Positions 38,149 to 47,686 of a DNA stretch of 64,000 nucleotides are shown piece after piece (position 1 is the stretch's first letter; the number at the start of each line of letters is the position of its first letter). The position numbers were made by a program, and so were the translations under genes. The DNA is from Promicromonosporaceae bacterium (GTDB taxonomy: Bacteria; Actinomycetota; Actinomycetes; Actinomycetales; Cellulomonadaceae), in NCBI GenBank assembly GCA_009783295.1, contig WRHK01000010.1:17793-81792 (forward strand). Direction: 5' to 3'. The notes under the pieces were generated by a model. It did no database searches, was not told the origin of the DNA, and worked only from the letters and a program-made list of their open reading frames with translations.

Positions 38149-38520
38149 TCAGGCGCGGACGATCACCTTGCCGAGCGGCATGAGCGACACCGGGATCATC
38201 TTGAGGTTCGCCCACGCCATCGGGATGCCGATGATCGTGCACGCCAGCGGGATGGCGGTGGCGAGGTGCGCGAGCGCCAGCCACCAGCCGGCCAGCAGCA
38301 GCCAGATGATGTTGCCGAGCGCGCTGCCGACGCCGGCGGACGGCGACTCGACGACGGTGCGGCCGAACGGCCAGAACGCGTACGCCGCGATGCGGAACGA
38401 CGCGATCGCGAACGGGATGGTGACGATGGGCAGCAGCAGGAGGACGCCCGCGAGCAGGTAGCCCAGGCCGAGCCAGAACCCCGCGAACACGAGCCAGATC
38501 AGGTTGAGGAGAGTCTTCAT
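38149..38520 (-). CDS. YccF-domain inner-membrane protein
   Basis: MKTLLNLIWLVFAGFWLGLGYLLAGVLLLLPIVTIPFAIASFRIAAYAFWPFGRTVV...GNIIWLLLAGWWLALAHLATAI. Confidence 0.93.
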   Translation of the reverse strand: MKTLLNLIWLVFAGFWLGLGYLLAGVLLLLPIVTIPFAIASFRIAAYAFWPFGRTVVESPSAGVGSALGNIIWLLLAGWWLALAHLATAIPLACTIIGIPMAWANLKMIPVSLMPLGKVIVRA

Positions 38521-38601
38521 CGTGCTGCCATGGTGACGGATCAGAGCCCCCGGGTCATCAAGGATGACCCTGATCCTGACCCTGATCCGGCCGCACCTAG
38601 G

Positions 38602-39312
38602 ATGGTCGCCGTGAAATCCCGGATCTCCGCCGTGCTCGCGCGCGTCGAGTCGGCCGCCCGCGCCGCCGGCCGCAACCCCGACGAGGTCAGGGTGCTGCTG
38701 GCCACCAAGACGCAGGACGCCGCGACGGTGCTCGAGGCGGTCGAGGCCGCCGGCTCCCTGCTGCCGGCCCCCGTGCTGATCGGCGAGAACCGCGTGCAGG
38801 AGCTGGTGGCCAAGGCCCCCGCGCTCGCCGGTCTCGTCGCCGCCGGCCAGGTCGAGGTGCACCTCATCGGGCACCTGCAGTCCAACAAGGTCAACCAGGC
38901 CCTGGCGACGTCGTCGTGCGTCGAGTCCGTGGACTCCCTCGACATCGCGACGGCGCTCGCGACGCGCTGCGTGCGCGACGGGCGCACGCTCGACGTGATG
39001 GTCGAGGTCAACGTGTCGGGCGAGGCCACCAAGGCGGGCGTCGCACCCGACGACGCCCCCGCGTTCGCCCGCGCCGTCGCCGCCCTCGACGGCCTGCGCC
39101 TGCGGGGCTTCATGACGATCGGCGCCCGGTCGGACGACGACGCCGTGGTGCGGGCCGGCTTCGCTCGCCTGCGGGCGATCCGCGACGAGGTGCTGCCGGG
39201 CGGCGAGCTGTCGATGGGGATGACGGGCGACCTGGAGCTCGCCGTCGCGGAGGGCGCCACGATCGTCCGCGTGGGGACGGCCGTGTTCGGCCCGCGGGCC
39301 CCGCAGGCCTGA
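38602..39312 (+). CDS. YggS-family PLP homeostasis protein (start may be GTG at 38611)
   Basis: PDEVRVLLATKTQDAATVLEAVEA...LIGENRVQELVAKAPAL...VHLIGHLQSNKVNQAL...LSMGMTGDLELAVAEGATIVRVGTAVFG. Confidence 0.94.
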   Translation: MVAVKSRISAVLARVESAARAAGRNPDEVRVLLATKTQDAATVLEAVEAAGSLLPAPVLIGENRVQELVAKAPALAGLVAAGQVEVHLIGHLQSNKVNQALATSSCVESVDSLDIATALATRCVRDGRTLDVMVEVNVSGEATKAGVAPDDAPAFARAVAALDGLRLRGFMTIGARSDDDAVVRAGFARLRAIRDEVLPGGELSMGMTGDLELAVAEGATIVRVGTAVFGPRAPQA

Positions 39313-39322
39313 CGGGTCCGGG

Positions 39323-40399
39323 TCACGGCACCCGCGCGATCCACTCCGGCGTCGCGAACTTGGTCTCGACCAGCTTCTCGGCCCGCTCGAGCTCGTCGGG
39401 GCGCAGCTCGGAGTCCTCGGTCTTGTAGAGACGCTTGAAGCACGCCTCGAACGCGTCGACGATCGCCTCGCGCGGCATGCCGGTCTGCGAGCGCAGCGGG
39501 TCCACGCGCTTGTTGGCGCTCTTGGTGCCCTTGTCGCTGAGCTTCTCGCGGCCGATGCGCAGCACCTCGAGCATCTTGTCGCTGTCGATGTCGTACGCCA
39601 TGGTCATGTGGTGCAGCACGGCGCCGCCCGCGAGGCGCTTCTGCGCGGAGCCGGCGAGCTTGCCGGCGGGCGACGCGACGTCGTTCATGCCGGAGAAGAA
39701 CGCCTCGACACCGATGCTGCGCAGCGCCTCGAGCACCCACGCGTCGAGGAACGCGTAGGACTGCTCGAACGTCATGCCGTCGACGAGCGAGCCGGGCACC
39801 ACCAGCGAGAACGTCACGCAGTTGCCGGCCTCCATGAACATGGCCCCGCCGCCGCTGATGCGGCGCACCACGGTCACGTCGTGCTTGGCGACCCCCTCGG
39901 GGTCGAGCTCGTTGGAGAGCGACTGGAACGACCCGATGACCACCGCGCGCTCGTCCCAGTCCCAGAACCGCAGCGTGGGCCCGCGCAGGCCCTCGGCGAG
40001 CTCCTCGGTGAGCACCTGGTCGAGGGCCGCGAGCGTCGGCACGGGCAGGGGCCCGGGACGCAGCACCTCGAACGTGTGGTCCTCCCACGACGTCGCGAGC
40101 CCGAGCGCGCGCCGCACGGCGACGGCGACGGCCCACGCGTCGAACCCGACCAGCGCGACGGGGCCGACGAGCGTCCCGGCAGCCTCGGCGGCCTGGAGGG
40201 CCACGTCGACCGCGGCGGCGATCCCCGACGTCGAGGTGTCGGCCGCAAGGCCGTCGAGGGCGCCGTCGATCACCTCGAGGGCGTCGTCCGGCTCGAGGAA
40301 GAAGTCGCCCGACAGGTGGGCGTCGCTCAGCCGTCCGTCGACGACGTCGAGCTCGACGGCGACCAGCTTGCCGCCCGGGACCTTGTACTCACCACGCAC
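39323..40399 (-). CDS. Lipoate-protein ligase A family protein
   Basis: RFWDWDERAVVIGSFQSLSNELDPEGVAKHDVTVVRRISGGGAMFMEAGNCVTFSLVVP. Confidence 0.93.
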   Translation of the reverse strand: MRGEYKVPGGKLVAVELDVVDGRLSDAHLSGDFFLEPDDALEVIDGALDGLAADTSTSGIAAAVDVALQAAEAAGTLVGPVALVGFDAWAVAVAVRRALGLATSWEDHTFEVLRPGPLPVPTLAALDQVLTEELAEGLRGPTLRFWDWDERAVVIGSFQSLSNELDPEGVAKHDVTVVRRISGGGAMFMEAGNCVTFSLVVPGSLVDGMTFEQSYAFLDAWVLEALRSIGVEAFFSGMNDVASPAGKLAGSAQKRLAGGAVLHHMTMAYDIDSDKMLEVLRIGREKLSDKGTKSANKRVDPLRSQTGMPREAIVDAFEACFKRLYKTEDSELRPDELERAEKLVETKFATPEWIARVP

Positions 40400-40459
40400 G
40401 GCCCCACCGTACGACGGCGTCGGCCTGCGGCGGGGGTGAGCCGTCTCACGCTGCGCCGC

Positions 40460-41653
40460 TCACCCCTCCAGGAGCGCCCCGACGCGCCGGGCGGTCCTGC
40501 GGTCGGCGAGCATCCCAGCGGCCAGCTCGCGCAGCGCATCGCCCGTCGGGCCGGCCGACTGGAGGTCGTGCTGGAGGCGGGTCAGAGCGAGGGTGCGCTC
40601 GTTGGCCGCGTGGCGCCGCGCCGCGTAGCCGTCGAGGTCGCCGCCGCCGTCGCCGCGGAACGAGGCGGCGAGCGTCGCGGCGAGGTCCACGGCGTCGAGG
40701 ATCCCGGCGTTGATGGCGCTACCGCCGGCCGAGAACACGTGGGCGGCGTCGCCGGCGAGCAGCACGCGCCCGTCGCGGTAGCGCGTCGCGTGGCGGCTGT
40801 TGCCCACCACGCTGCGGGCCGACGTCGACTCGGTGTACGGCAGGTCGGCGCCGAGCACGCGGCGCAGGCTGGCGCGCAGCTCCTCGTCGGGGAGCTCGTC
40901 GGACGGGTCGGCGCTCCCGCGCTCCTCGTGGGTGCTCACGATGTACTGGTCGTCGGGCGCGCTCGGGTCGAGCGACCGCATGGGGGCGAGCGTGACCGAG
41001 CCGCGGCCCGTGAGCACGGGCTGGAACATGGGGACGGTGCCGACGCCGGGCAGGTCGACCTGGTCGCGGGTGCGGGCGATCGTCCCGGCGGGGAGGGTGA
41101 CGCGGGCCTGGCGGGAGATGCCGTCGCTCGTGATGCCCGGGAAGTCGATGCCGAGCGCCTTGCGCACCGGGCTGTGGGAGCCGTCGCAGCCCACGAGGTA
41201 GCGGGCGCGCACGTCCACCAGCATTCCGTCGGCGGTCGCGTGGACCGTCACGCCGTCGTCGTCCTGCTCGAAGCCCGTGACGTCGTGGCCGCGCCGGACG
41301 ACGGCGCCCCGCGCCACGGCCCAGCGCTCGAGGAGCTCCTCCAGCCGCCTCTGGGGCACGGGGAGCAGGTGCAGCGGGCTGCGCAGCAGCCCGAGGTCCA
41401 GGGTCAGCGGCCCGAACCGGAACCGCGGCGTGCGCACGACGCGCAGGCCCGCACCGTCGAGGACCCCGCGCCGCTGCAGCTCGACGGCCGCCCGGCCCGC
41501 GACCCCGTTGCCCTGGGGCGAGGTCACGGGGCTGGGCACCCGGTCCAGCACGACCGTGGGCACGCCGGCGTCCGCGAGCTCGCCCGCGAGGAACAGCCCG
41601 GTGGGCCCGGCACCGACGACGACCACCCAGGGGCCGTCAACTTGAGTTGACAT
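40460..41653 (-). CDS. FAD-dependent aromatic hydroxylase-like monooxygenase
   Basis: VVVVGAGPTGLFLAGELADAGVPTVVLDR; RYLVGCDGSHSPVRKALGIDFPG; GRVLLAGDAAHVFSAGGSAINAGILDAVDLA. Confidence 0.92.
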   Translation of the reverse strand: MSTQVDGPWVVVVGAGPTGLFLAGELADAGVPTVVLDRVPSPVTSPQGNGVAGRAAVELQRRGVLDGAGLRVVRTPRFRFGPLTLDLGLLRSPLHLLPVPQRRLEELLERWAVARGAVVRRGHDVTGFEQDDDGVTVHATADGMLVDVRARYLVGCDGSHSPVRKALGIDFPGITSDGISRQARVTLPAGTIARTRDQVDLPGVGTVPMFQPVLTGRGSVTLAPMRSLDPSAPDDQYIVSTHEERGSADPSDELPDEELRASLRRVLGADLPYTESTSARSVVGNSRHATRYRDGRVLLAGDAAHVFSAGGSAINAGILDAVDLAATLAASFRGDGGGDLDGYAARRHAANERTLALTRLQHDLQSAGPTGDALRELAAGMLADRRTARRVGALLEG

Positions 41654-41699
41654 GCCCTCAGTGTCGGCCGCGGTCCGGCGGTCGTCAACCCATGTTGAC
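41636..41699. promoter_or_regulatory. Two GTCAAC-N4-GTTGAC palindromes flanking the monooxygenase promoter
   Basis: GTCAACttgaGTTGAC (41636-41651) and GTCAACccatGTTGAC (41684-41699); minus-strand TTGACG-N17-GACACT-N6-ATG between/over them. Confidence 0.78.
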
Positions 41700-41707
41700 G
41701 GCTCGCG

Positions 41708-43330
41708 TCAGCGCGGCTCGACCCCGGACCGGAGCAGGCCGAACACGTGCGCGTCGAGCAGCGCCTCCCACGACGCCTCGATGATGTTCGGGCCCACGCC
41801 GACGGTCGACCACGTCTGCTCGCCGTCGGTGGTGACCACCAGGACGCGCGTGATCGAGTCGGTGCCCTGCTCGCTCTCGAGGATGCGCACCTTGAAGTCC
41901 GTGAGCTCGAACCGGTCGATCTCCGGGTAGATGCGGGTCAGGGCCGTGCGCAGCGCCTGGTCGAGGGCGTTGACCGGGCCGTTGCCCTCCCCCGTGCTGA
42001 CGAACCGCTCGCCGCCCGCGCGCAGCTTCACCGTCGCCTCGGCGAGCGCGACCGCGTTGCGGCCCTGGCCGCTGCCCGGCGTCGTCTCGACGATGGTGCG
42101 CCACGACTCGACCTCGAAGTACGACGGGCGCTCGCCCGTGAGCTCCTCGCGGAGCATGAGCTCGAACGACGCGTCGGCGGCGTCGTACGTGTACCCGTCG
42201 GCCTCGGCGGCCTTGACGCGGTTGGTGACGCGCGACAGCAGCTCGGCCTGGCCCGTGAGGTCGAACCCGAGCTCGCGGCCCTTGAGCTCGACGGCGGCGC
42301 GGCCGGCCATGTCGGACACGAGCATGCGCATGTCGTTGCCGACCGTCTTCGGGTCGACGTGCTGGTACAGGTCCGGGTCCACCTTGATGGCTGCGGCGTG
42401 CAGGCCGCCCTTGTGGGCGAACGCGCTCGCGCCCACGTACGGCTGGCGCTGGAACGGCGTGATGTTGGTGATCTCGGCGATCGCGTGGGCGATGCGGGTG
42501 GCCTCGCGCAGGCCACCGTCGGCCAGCAGGTCCATGCCCAGCTTGAGCTCGAGGTTCGCGACGATGGCGATGAGGTCGGCGTTGCCCGTCCGCTCGCCGT
42601 AGCCGTTGACGCAGCCCTGCACGTGGCTCGCGCCGGCGTCGACGGCGGCCAGCGAGTTCGCGACCGCGCAGCCGGTGTCGTTGTGGGCGTGCATGCCCAG
42701 GCGGGGACCCTCGCCCAGCACGGCGCGCAGCGCGCCGACGACGTCGGTCACGCGGTCCGGCAGCATGCCACCGTTGGTGTCGCACAGGGTGACCACCTCG
42801 GCGCCGGCGTCGAAGGCGGCGAGCGCGGCGTCGGTGGAGAACTGCGGGTCGAACCGGAACCCGTCGAAGAAGTGCTCGGCGTCGAGCACGACGCGGCGGC
42901 CCTCGCCCACCAGGAACCGCACGGTGTCGGTGATCATCGCCAGGCCCTCGGCCCGCGTGGTCTTCAGGGCCCGCTCGACGTGCCGGATGTCCGACTTCGC
43001 CACGAGCGTCAGCACGGACGCCTCGGAGTCGAGCAGCGCTCGCACCTGCGGGTCCGCGTCGACGGCGACGCCCGCCTTGCGTGTGGAGCCGAACGCGGCG
43101 AGCACGGCGTTCTTGAACGTCAGCTCGGTGCGTGCGCGGCGGAAGAACTCGGTGTCCTTGGGGATGGCGCCCGGCCACCCGCCCTCGATGTAGCCGACAC
43201 CCAGCTGGTCGAGCAGCGGCGCGATCGCCAGCTTGTCCGCGACGGTGAGGTTCATGCCCTCCTGCTGGGCGCCGTCGCGCAGCGTCGTGTCGTACACGTC
43301 GAAGGTCACGTGGGGGTCCCTCTTCCTCAT
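41708..43330 (-). CDS. cimA: (R)-citramalate synthase
   Basis: VYDTTLRDGAQQEGMNLTVADKLAIAPLLDQLGVGYIEGGWPGAIPKD; C-term LeuA-dimer-like regulatory region. Confidence 0.94.
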   Translation of the reverse strand: MRKRDPHVTFDVYDTTLRDGAQQEGMNLTVADKLAIAPLLDQLGVGYIEGGWPGAIPKDTEFFRRARTELTFKNAVLAAFGSTRKAGVAVDADPQVRALLDSEASVLTLVAKSDIRHVERALKTTRAEGLAMITDTVRFLVGEGRRVVLDAEHFFDGFRFDPQFSTDAALAAFDAGAEVVTLCDTNGGMLPDRVTDVVGALRAVLGEGPRLGMHAHNDTGCAVANSLAAVDAGASHVQGCVNGYGERTGNADLIAIVANLELKLGMDLLADGGLREATRIAHAIAEITNITPFQRQPYVGASAFAHKGGLHAAAIKVDPDLYQHVDPKTVGNDMRMLVSDMAGRAAVELKGRELGFDLTGQAELLSRVTNRVKAAEADGYTYDAADASFELMLREELTGERPSYFEVESWRTIVETTPGSGQGRNAVALAEATVKLRAGGERFVSTGEGNGPVNALDQALRTALTRIYPEIDRFELTDFKVRILESEQGTDSITRVLVVTTDGEQTWSTVGVGPNIIEASWEALLDAHVFGLLRSGVEPR

Positions 43331-43354
43331 GCTGGTTCTGCTTGCTCCGCCAAC

Positions 43355-43449
43355 AAAAAAGACCTCCCGGGTACGGAAGGTCTGCGCGTCCGGCGTGGGT
43401 GGGGCCGGACGCGCTAGCTAATGAAGGCGCGGGTGTGCTGGGAGGTCAC
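43355..43449 (-). promoter_or_regulatory. Candidate cimA attenuator: short ORF, hairpin, intrinsic terminator
   Basis: GTG ORF 43449-43414 (VTSQHTRAFIS*), 11-bp perfect hairpin 43384-43414, 10-bp stem with tetraloop (43360-43383) followed by TTTTTT on the minus strand. Confidence 0.65.
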
Positions 43450-43595
43450 CAGGCCATGGTGCCATACCGGATGATCACGCCGGCAGGCGTATCGCCCACC
43501 GGAACCGGACAAAGGTCGCAGAAAGTCCACCCCGGCACGTGCATCTCACCGGGATCCGTGTTCAGGTGGAAGGACGAGCACGGGAGGAGCCCATC

Positions 43596-44234
43596 ATGAG
43601 CGACCCGAACCGACCGTACGAGAGCGCGCCGGAACCGGCCGGCGGCTACGAGGCACAGCCCGCCAGGCAGCCCGCGTACGAGCCCCAGCCGGCCACGCGG
43701 CCGGTGTACCAGGCCCAGCCCGCGGCACGGCCGGCGTACGAGGCCGAGCCCGCCGGCCAGCCCGCCTACGAGCCGCGGCCCGACGTCACCGAGACCGCAC
43801 CCACGCGGCCGGAGCGGCTCCAGCTCGACGTCGGCCGCTACTGGGGCGGTGCGCTCGCGACCGTGCTGGTCTGCGCGCTGATCGGCCTGGTGGCGTGGTT
43901 CGTCGTGGACCGCGTGGCGAGCGAGGACCTGCGCAACCCGCCGTTCGGCGGCTCCGCGGCGGCGTCGTGGGCGGTCGCCGGGGCGATCTTCGCGCTGCTC
44001 GCGGCGATCCTGCTGAACCTGCTGGTCGTCGCGACGCCGCGACCGGCGTCGTTCTTCGGCTGGATCGTGGCGATGGCCACCATCATCCTGGCGGCCATCC
44101 CGTTCACGGGCCGCAGCATCGACCTCAGCGCGGTGCTGACCGCGATCGTGTGGGTGGTGCTGGGCGCGGCGGTCTGGTCGCTGCTGACAGGCGTGCTGTC
44201 CAGGACCGTCGTCCGCCGCGCCCGCACCGTGTGA
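43596..44234 (+). CDS. Membrane protein with N-terminal Tyr/Glu/Pro/Ala decapeptide repeats
   Basis: MSDPNRPYESAPEPAGGYEAQPARQPAYEPQPATRPVYQAQPAARPAYEAEPAGQPAYEPRP then four hydrophobic segments; SD-like GGGAGGAG upstream. Confidence 0.78.
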   Translation: MSDPNRPYESAPEPAGGYEAQPARQPAYEPQPATRPVYQAQPAARPAYEAEPAGQPAYEPRPDVTETAPTRPERLQLDVGRYWGGALATVLVCALIGLVAWFVVDRVASEDLRNPPFGGSAAASWAVAGAIFALLAAILLNLLVVATPRPASFFGWIVAMATIILAAIPFTGRSIDLSAVLTAIVWVVLGAAVWSLLTGVLSRTVVRRARTV

Positions 44235-44249
44235 ACATCCGGCGGCGCC

Positions 44250-45383
44250 TCAGGCGAGCCGGCGAAGCCACCCGTGACGGTCGGGGAGCCGGCCGTACTG
44301 GATGTCCGTGAGCTCCTCGCGGATGGCCATCGTCAGCTCGCCGGGGGCGCCGCCGCCGATCTGGGAGTCGAAGGTCTCTCCCGCGAGCCGGCCCACGGGC
44401 GTGACCACGGCGGCCGTGCCGCAGGCGAACATCTCGACGATGCGGCCGGTGCGCAGGCCCTCGACGACCTCGGCCAGCGGGATGCGGCGCTCGACCACCT
44501 CGCGGCCGCGGTCGGCGGCCAGGCGCAGGATCGAGGAGCGCGTCACGCCCTCGAGGATCGACCCGGTGAGCTCGGGGGTGTGGACGGAGCCGTCGTCCAT
44601 GACGAAGAAGACGTTCATGCCGCCGAGCTCGTCGATGTAGGTGTTCGACCCGCCGTCCAGGAAGCACACCTGGTCGAACCCCTTCGCCGCGGCCTCCTCC
44701 TGCGGGAGCAGGCTCGCGGCGTAGTTGCCGCCGCACTTGGCGGCGCCGGTGCCGCCGGGGCCCGCCCGGTGGAACTCGGCGTCGACCCAGATCGACACGG
44801 GCTTCACGCCGCCGGAGAAGTACGCGCCGGCGGGCGAGGCGATGACGAGGAACTCGACCTGGTCGGACGGCCGCACCCCGAGGAACGGCTCCGACGCGAA
44901 CGTGAACGGCCGCAGGTACAGGCTCGAGTCGGGCGCCTTCGGCACCCACGCCAGGTCGGTGCGCACCAGCGCCGCGCACGCGGCGATGAAGTCGTCGACC
45001 GGCAGCGCGGGCAGGGCGAGGCGGTGGGCGGAGCGCGCCATGCGCGCCGCGTTCTCCTCCGGGCGGAACGTCCAGACGGAGCCGTCGGCGTGCCGGTAGG
45101 CCTTCATGCCCTCGAAGATCTCCTGCCCGTAGTGCAGGACGGCCGTGGCCGGGTCGAGCTGGAGCGGCCCGTACTTCTCGACGCGCCGGTGCACCCAGCC
45201 CTCGTCGCGACGCCACGAGATGCGTGCCATGTGGTCGGTGAACACCGTGCCGAACTTCGGGCTCTCGAGCTTGGTCGCCCGCTCGGCGTCCGAGGTGGGG
45301 GTGTCCGTCGGGGTGACCGCGAAGAGCTCGACGATCTCCTCGATGTCCTGCGACAGGATGGTCTGGTCAGTGGTGCTCGACAT
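44250..45383 (-). CDS. ilvE: Branched-chain amino acid aminotransferase
   Basis: FGTVFTDHMARISWRRDEGW...YGQEIFEGMKAYRHADGSVWTFRPEENAARM...GGNYAASLLPQ. Confidence 0.96.
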   Translation of the reverse strand: MSSTTDQTILSQDIEEIVELFAVTPTDTPTSDAERATKLESPKFGTVFTDHMARISWRRDEGWVHRRVEKYGPLQLDPATAVLHYGQEIFEGMKAYRHADGSVWTFRPEENAARMARSAHRLALPALPVDDFIAACAALVRTDLAWVPKAPDSSLYLRPFTFASEPFLGVRPSDQVEFLVIASPAGAYFSGGVKPVSIWVDAEFHRAGPGGTGAAKCGGNYAASLLPQEEAAAKGFDQVCFLDGGSNTYIDELGGMNVFFVMDDGSVHTPELTGSILEGVTRSSILRLAADRGREVVERRIPLAEVVEGLRTGRIVEMFACGTAAVVTPVGRLAGETFDSQIGGGAPGELTMAIREELTDIQYGRLPDRHGWLRRLA

Positions 45384-45462
45384 CTTCGGTCCCGGCCTTT
45401 CCGTGTGAACTTTCGTAGTGTTCCACGCCTGCCGCGACCGTGCGGGCAGACGGGGGAAACGG

Positions 45463-45494
45463 CGACGGGGCCCCCGCCTGTCGGCGAGGACCCC
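45463..45494 (-). terminator. Hairpin downstream of leuB
   Basis: ACGGGG...CGCC-tgtc-GGCG...CCCCGT after leuB stop. Confidence 0.5.
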
Positions 45495-45517
45495 GTGGCG
45501 GAGGTGGCGCTGTGTGC

Positions 45518-46561
45518 TCAGCCGCGCACGCGCGCGGCGAGGTCGGCGCCGACCTCCGCCGTCGTGCGTACGACGCTGCCCCGCTCGGCGAGGTCCGCCG
45601 CGACGGCGGCCTCGACGCGGCGCGACTCCTCGGTGAGGCCGAGGTGGTCGAGCATCATGCTCACGCTGAGCACGGTCGCGGTGGGGTCGGCCTTGCCCTG
45701 GCCGGCGATGTCGGGGGCCGAGCCGTGGATGGGCTCGAACATCGACGGGTACGTGCCGTCCGGGTTGATGTTGGCGGAGCCGGCGAGGCCCATGCCGCCC
45801 GTGATCGCGGCGGCCTCGTCGGTGATGATGTCGCCGAACAGGTTGTCGGTGACGATGACGTCGAAGCGCGACGGCTTGGTGACCAGGAAGATCGTGGCCG
45901 CGTCGACGTGCAGGTAGTCGGTGGTGACCTCGGGGAACTCGGCGTTCACGGCCTCGACCGTGCGGCGCCACAGGTGGCCGGCGTTCACGAGCACGTTGTG
46001 CTTGTGCACCAGCGTGAGGTGCTTGCGGTCGCGCTTGGCGGCCTTCTCGAACGCGTAGCGCACCAGGCGCTCGACGCCGAACGCGGTGTTGAGCGACACC
46101 TCGGTGGCGACCTCGTGGGGCGTGCCGGTGCGGATCGAGCCGCCGTTGCCCGTGTACGGGCCCTCGGTGCCCTCGCGCACGACGACGAAGTCGACGTCGC
46201 CCGGGTTCGCGAGGGGTGAGGTGACGCCCTGGTACAGCTTGTTGGGGCGCAGGTTCACGTAGTGGTCCAGCGCGAAGCGCAGCTTGAGCAGCAGGCCGCG
46301 CTCGAGCACGCCGGACGGGACGGTGGGGTCGCCGATCGCGCCGAGCAGGATGGCGTCGTGGCCCTTGATGGCCTCGAGAGTCTCGTCGGTGAGGGTCTCG
46401 CCCGTGGCGTGCCAGCGGCGCGCGCCCAGGTCGAACTCGGTGGTGCCGACCTTCGCGTCCGAGCCGGCCAGCGCCGCCTCCAGGACCAGGAGGCCCTGCT
46501 CGACGACCTCGGTGCCGATGCCGTCACCCGCGACCACTGCCAGCTCGATGTTGCGCGTCAT
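45518..46561 (-). CDS. leuB: 3-isopropylmalate dehydrogenase
   Basis: [71 protein letters not shown]. Confidence 0.96.
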   Translation of the reverse strand: MTRNIELAVVAGDGIGTEVVEQGLLVLEAALAGSDAKVGTTEFDLGARRWHATGETLTDETLEAIKGHDAILLGAIGDPTVPSGVLERGLLLKLRFALDHYVNLRPNKLYQGVTSPLANPGDVDFVVVREGTEGPYTGNGGSIRTGTPHEVATEVSLNTAFGVERLVRYAFEKAAKRDRKHLTLVHKHNVLVNAGHLWRRTVEAVNAEFPEVTTDYLHVDAATIFLVTKPSRFDVIVTDNLFGDIITDEAAAITGGMGLAGSANINPDGTYPSMFEPIHGSAPDIAGQGKADPTATVLSVSMMLDHLGLTEESRRVEAAVAADLAERGSVVRTTAEVGADLAARVRG

Positions 46562-46672
46562 GGCCCGAGACTACGCCGGATGCGTCACGATGCGGGACGC
46601 GTGTCTCGCAGGCTGGACCCCGCCGGCGCCGTTCGTCGCGCGCCGGCGCGCGGCCGTACCTAGCGTGAGCCC

Positions 46673-47683
46673 ATGCCCGACGACGCCGCCGCCGCGGAGC
46701 TCACCGACGCCCTCGCGGACTGGCTCCTCGACTCCGACCCGGCGCTGCGCTGGCAGGTCGAGCGCGACCTGCTCGGCGAGCCGGACGCCGTCTGGCAGGC
46801 CACCCGCGCCCGCGTCGCGACCGACGGCGTCGGCGCCCGGCTCCTGGCGCTCCAGGACCCGGACGGGCAGTGGGCCGGCGGCGCGTTCTTCCCCAAGGAC
46901 TTCGACTTCCACGGGCCGGAGGCCGGCCCCGGTGCGGGGCAGCCGTGGACGGCCACCACGTGGTCGCTCGCCAGCCTGCGGGAGTGGGGACTCGACGCCG
47001 CGGCGCTGGCAGGCACCGCCGAGCGGCTTGCCGCGAGCTGCACGTGGGAGTACGACGACCTGCCGTACTGGGACGGGGAGGTCGACTGCTGCATCAACGC
47101 CTTCACCCTCGCCAACGGCGTCTGGCTCGGCGCCGACGTCGCGGGCATCGCTGACTGGTTCGTCGAGCACGCCCAGGCCGAGGGCGGCTGGAACTGCGGG
47201 TGGGTCGAGGGCTCCGTGCGGTCCTCCGTCGTCTCCACCCTCAACTCGGTGCGGGGACTCCTCGCGTGGGAGCAGGCGACGGGCGGCTCCGACGCCGTGC
47301 GGGCGGCGCGCCACGCGGGTGAGGAGTACCTGCTCGAGCGCCGCCTGCTGCACCGGCTCACGACGGGTGAGCCGATCCTGCCGGACGCGCTGCACGTCGC
47401 GTACCCGTTCCGTGGTACCTACTCGGCCCTGAAGGCCACCGACCATTTCCGCGCGGCGGCCCTGCACGACGGGGTCGCGCCCGACCCGCGGCTGGCGGAG
47501 GCGATCGAGGCCGTGCGCGCCCGGCGGCGGCCGGACGGCACCTGGGTGCAGGAGCGACGTCACCCCGGCCGCGTGTGGTTCGAGGTCGACGTCGAGCCGG
47601 GCGAGCCGTCGCGGTGGCTCACGTTCCACGCCACCCGCGTGCTCCGGTGGTGGGACGCCGCGCGGGGCGCCGTCGTCGGCTAG
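46673..47683 (+). CDS. Squalene-cyclase/prenyltransferase-like alpha-alpha barrel protein
   Basis: SDPALRWQVERDLLG...LLALQDPDGQWAGGAFFPKDF...AEGGWNCGWVEGSVRSSVVSTLNSVRGLLAWE. Confidence 0.75.
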   Translation: MPDDAAAAELTDALADWLLDSDPALRWQVERDLLGEPDAVWQATRARVATDGVGARLLALQDPDGQWAGGAFFPKDFDFHGPEAGPGAGQPWTATTWSLASLREWGLDAAALAGTAERLAASCTWEYDDLPYWDGEVDCCINAFTLANGVWLGADVAGIADWFVEHAQAEGGWNCGWVEGSVRSSVVSTLNSVRGLLAWEQATGGSDAVRAARHAGEEYLLERRLLHRLTTGEPILPDALHVAYPFRGTYSALKATDHFRAAALHDGVAPDPRLAEAIEAVRARRRPDGTWVQERRHPGRVWFEVDVEPGEPSRWLTFHATRVLRWWDAARGAVVG

Positions 47684-47686
47684 CGG

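Noticed and set aside
38566-38589. Direct repeat GACCCTGATCCT/GACCCTGATCCG upstream of yggS
   Set aside because: Only two short copies; could be chance or a weak binding site, not enough to call
43449-43480. ATG-GCC-TGG-TGA mini-ORF (MAW*) and TATGGC -10 upstream of cimA leader
   Set aside because: Too short and no convincing -35 or spacing; promoter position left open
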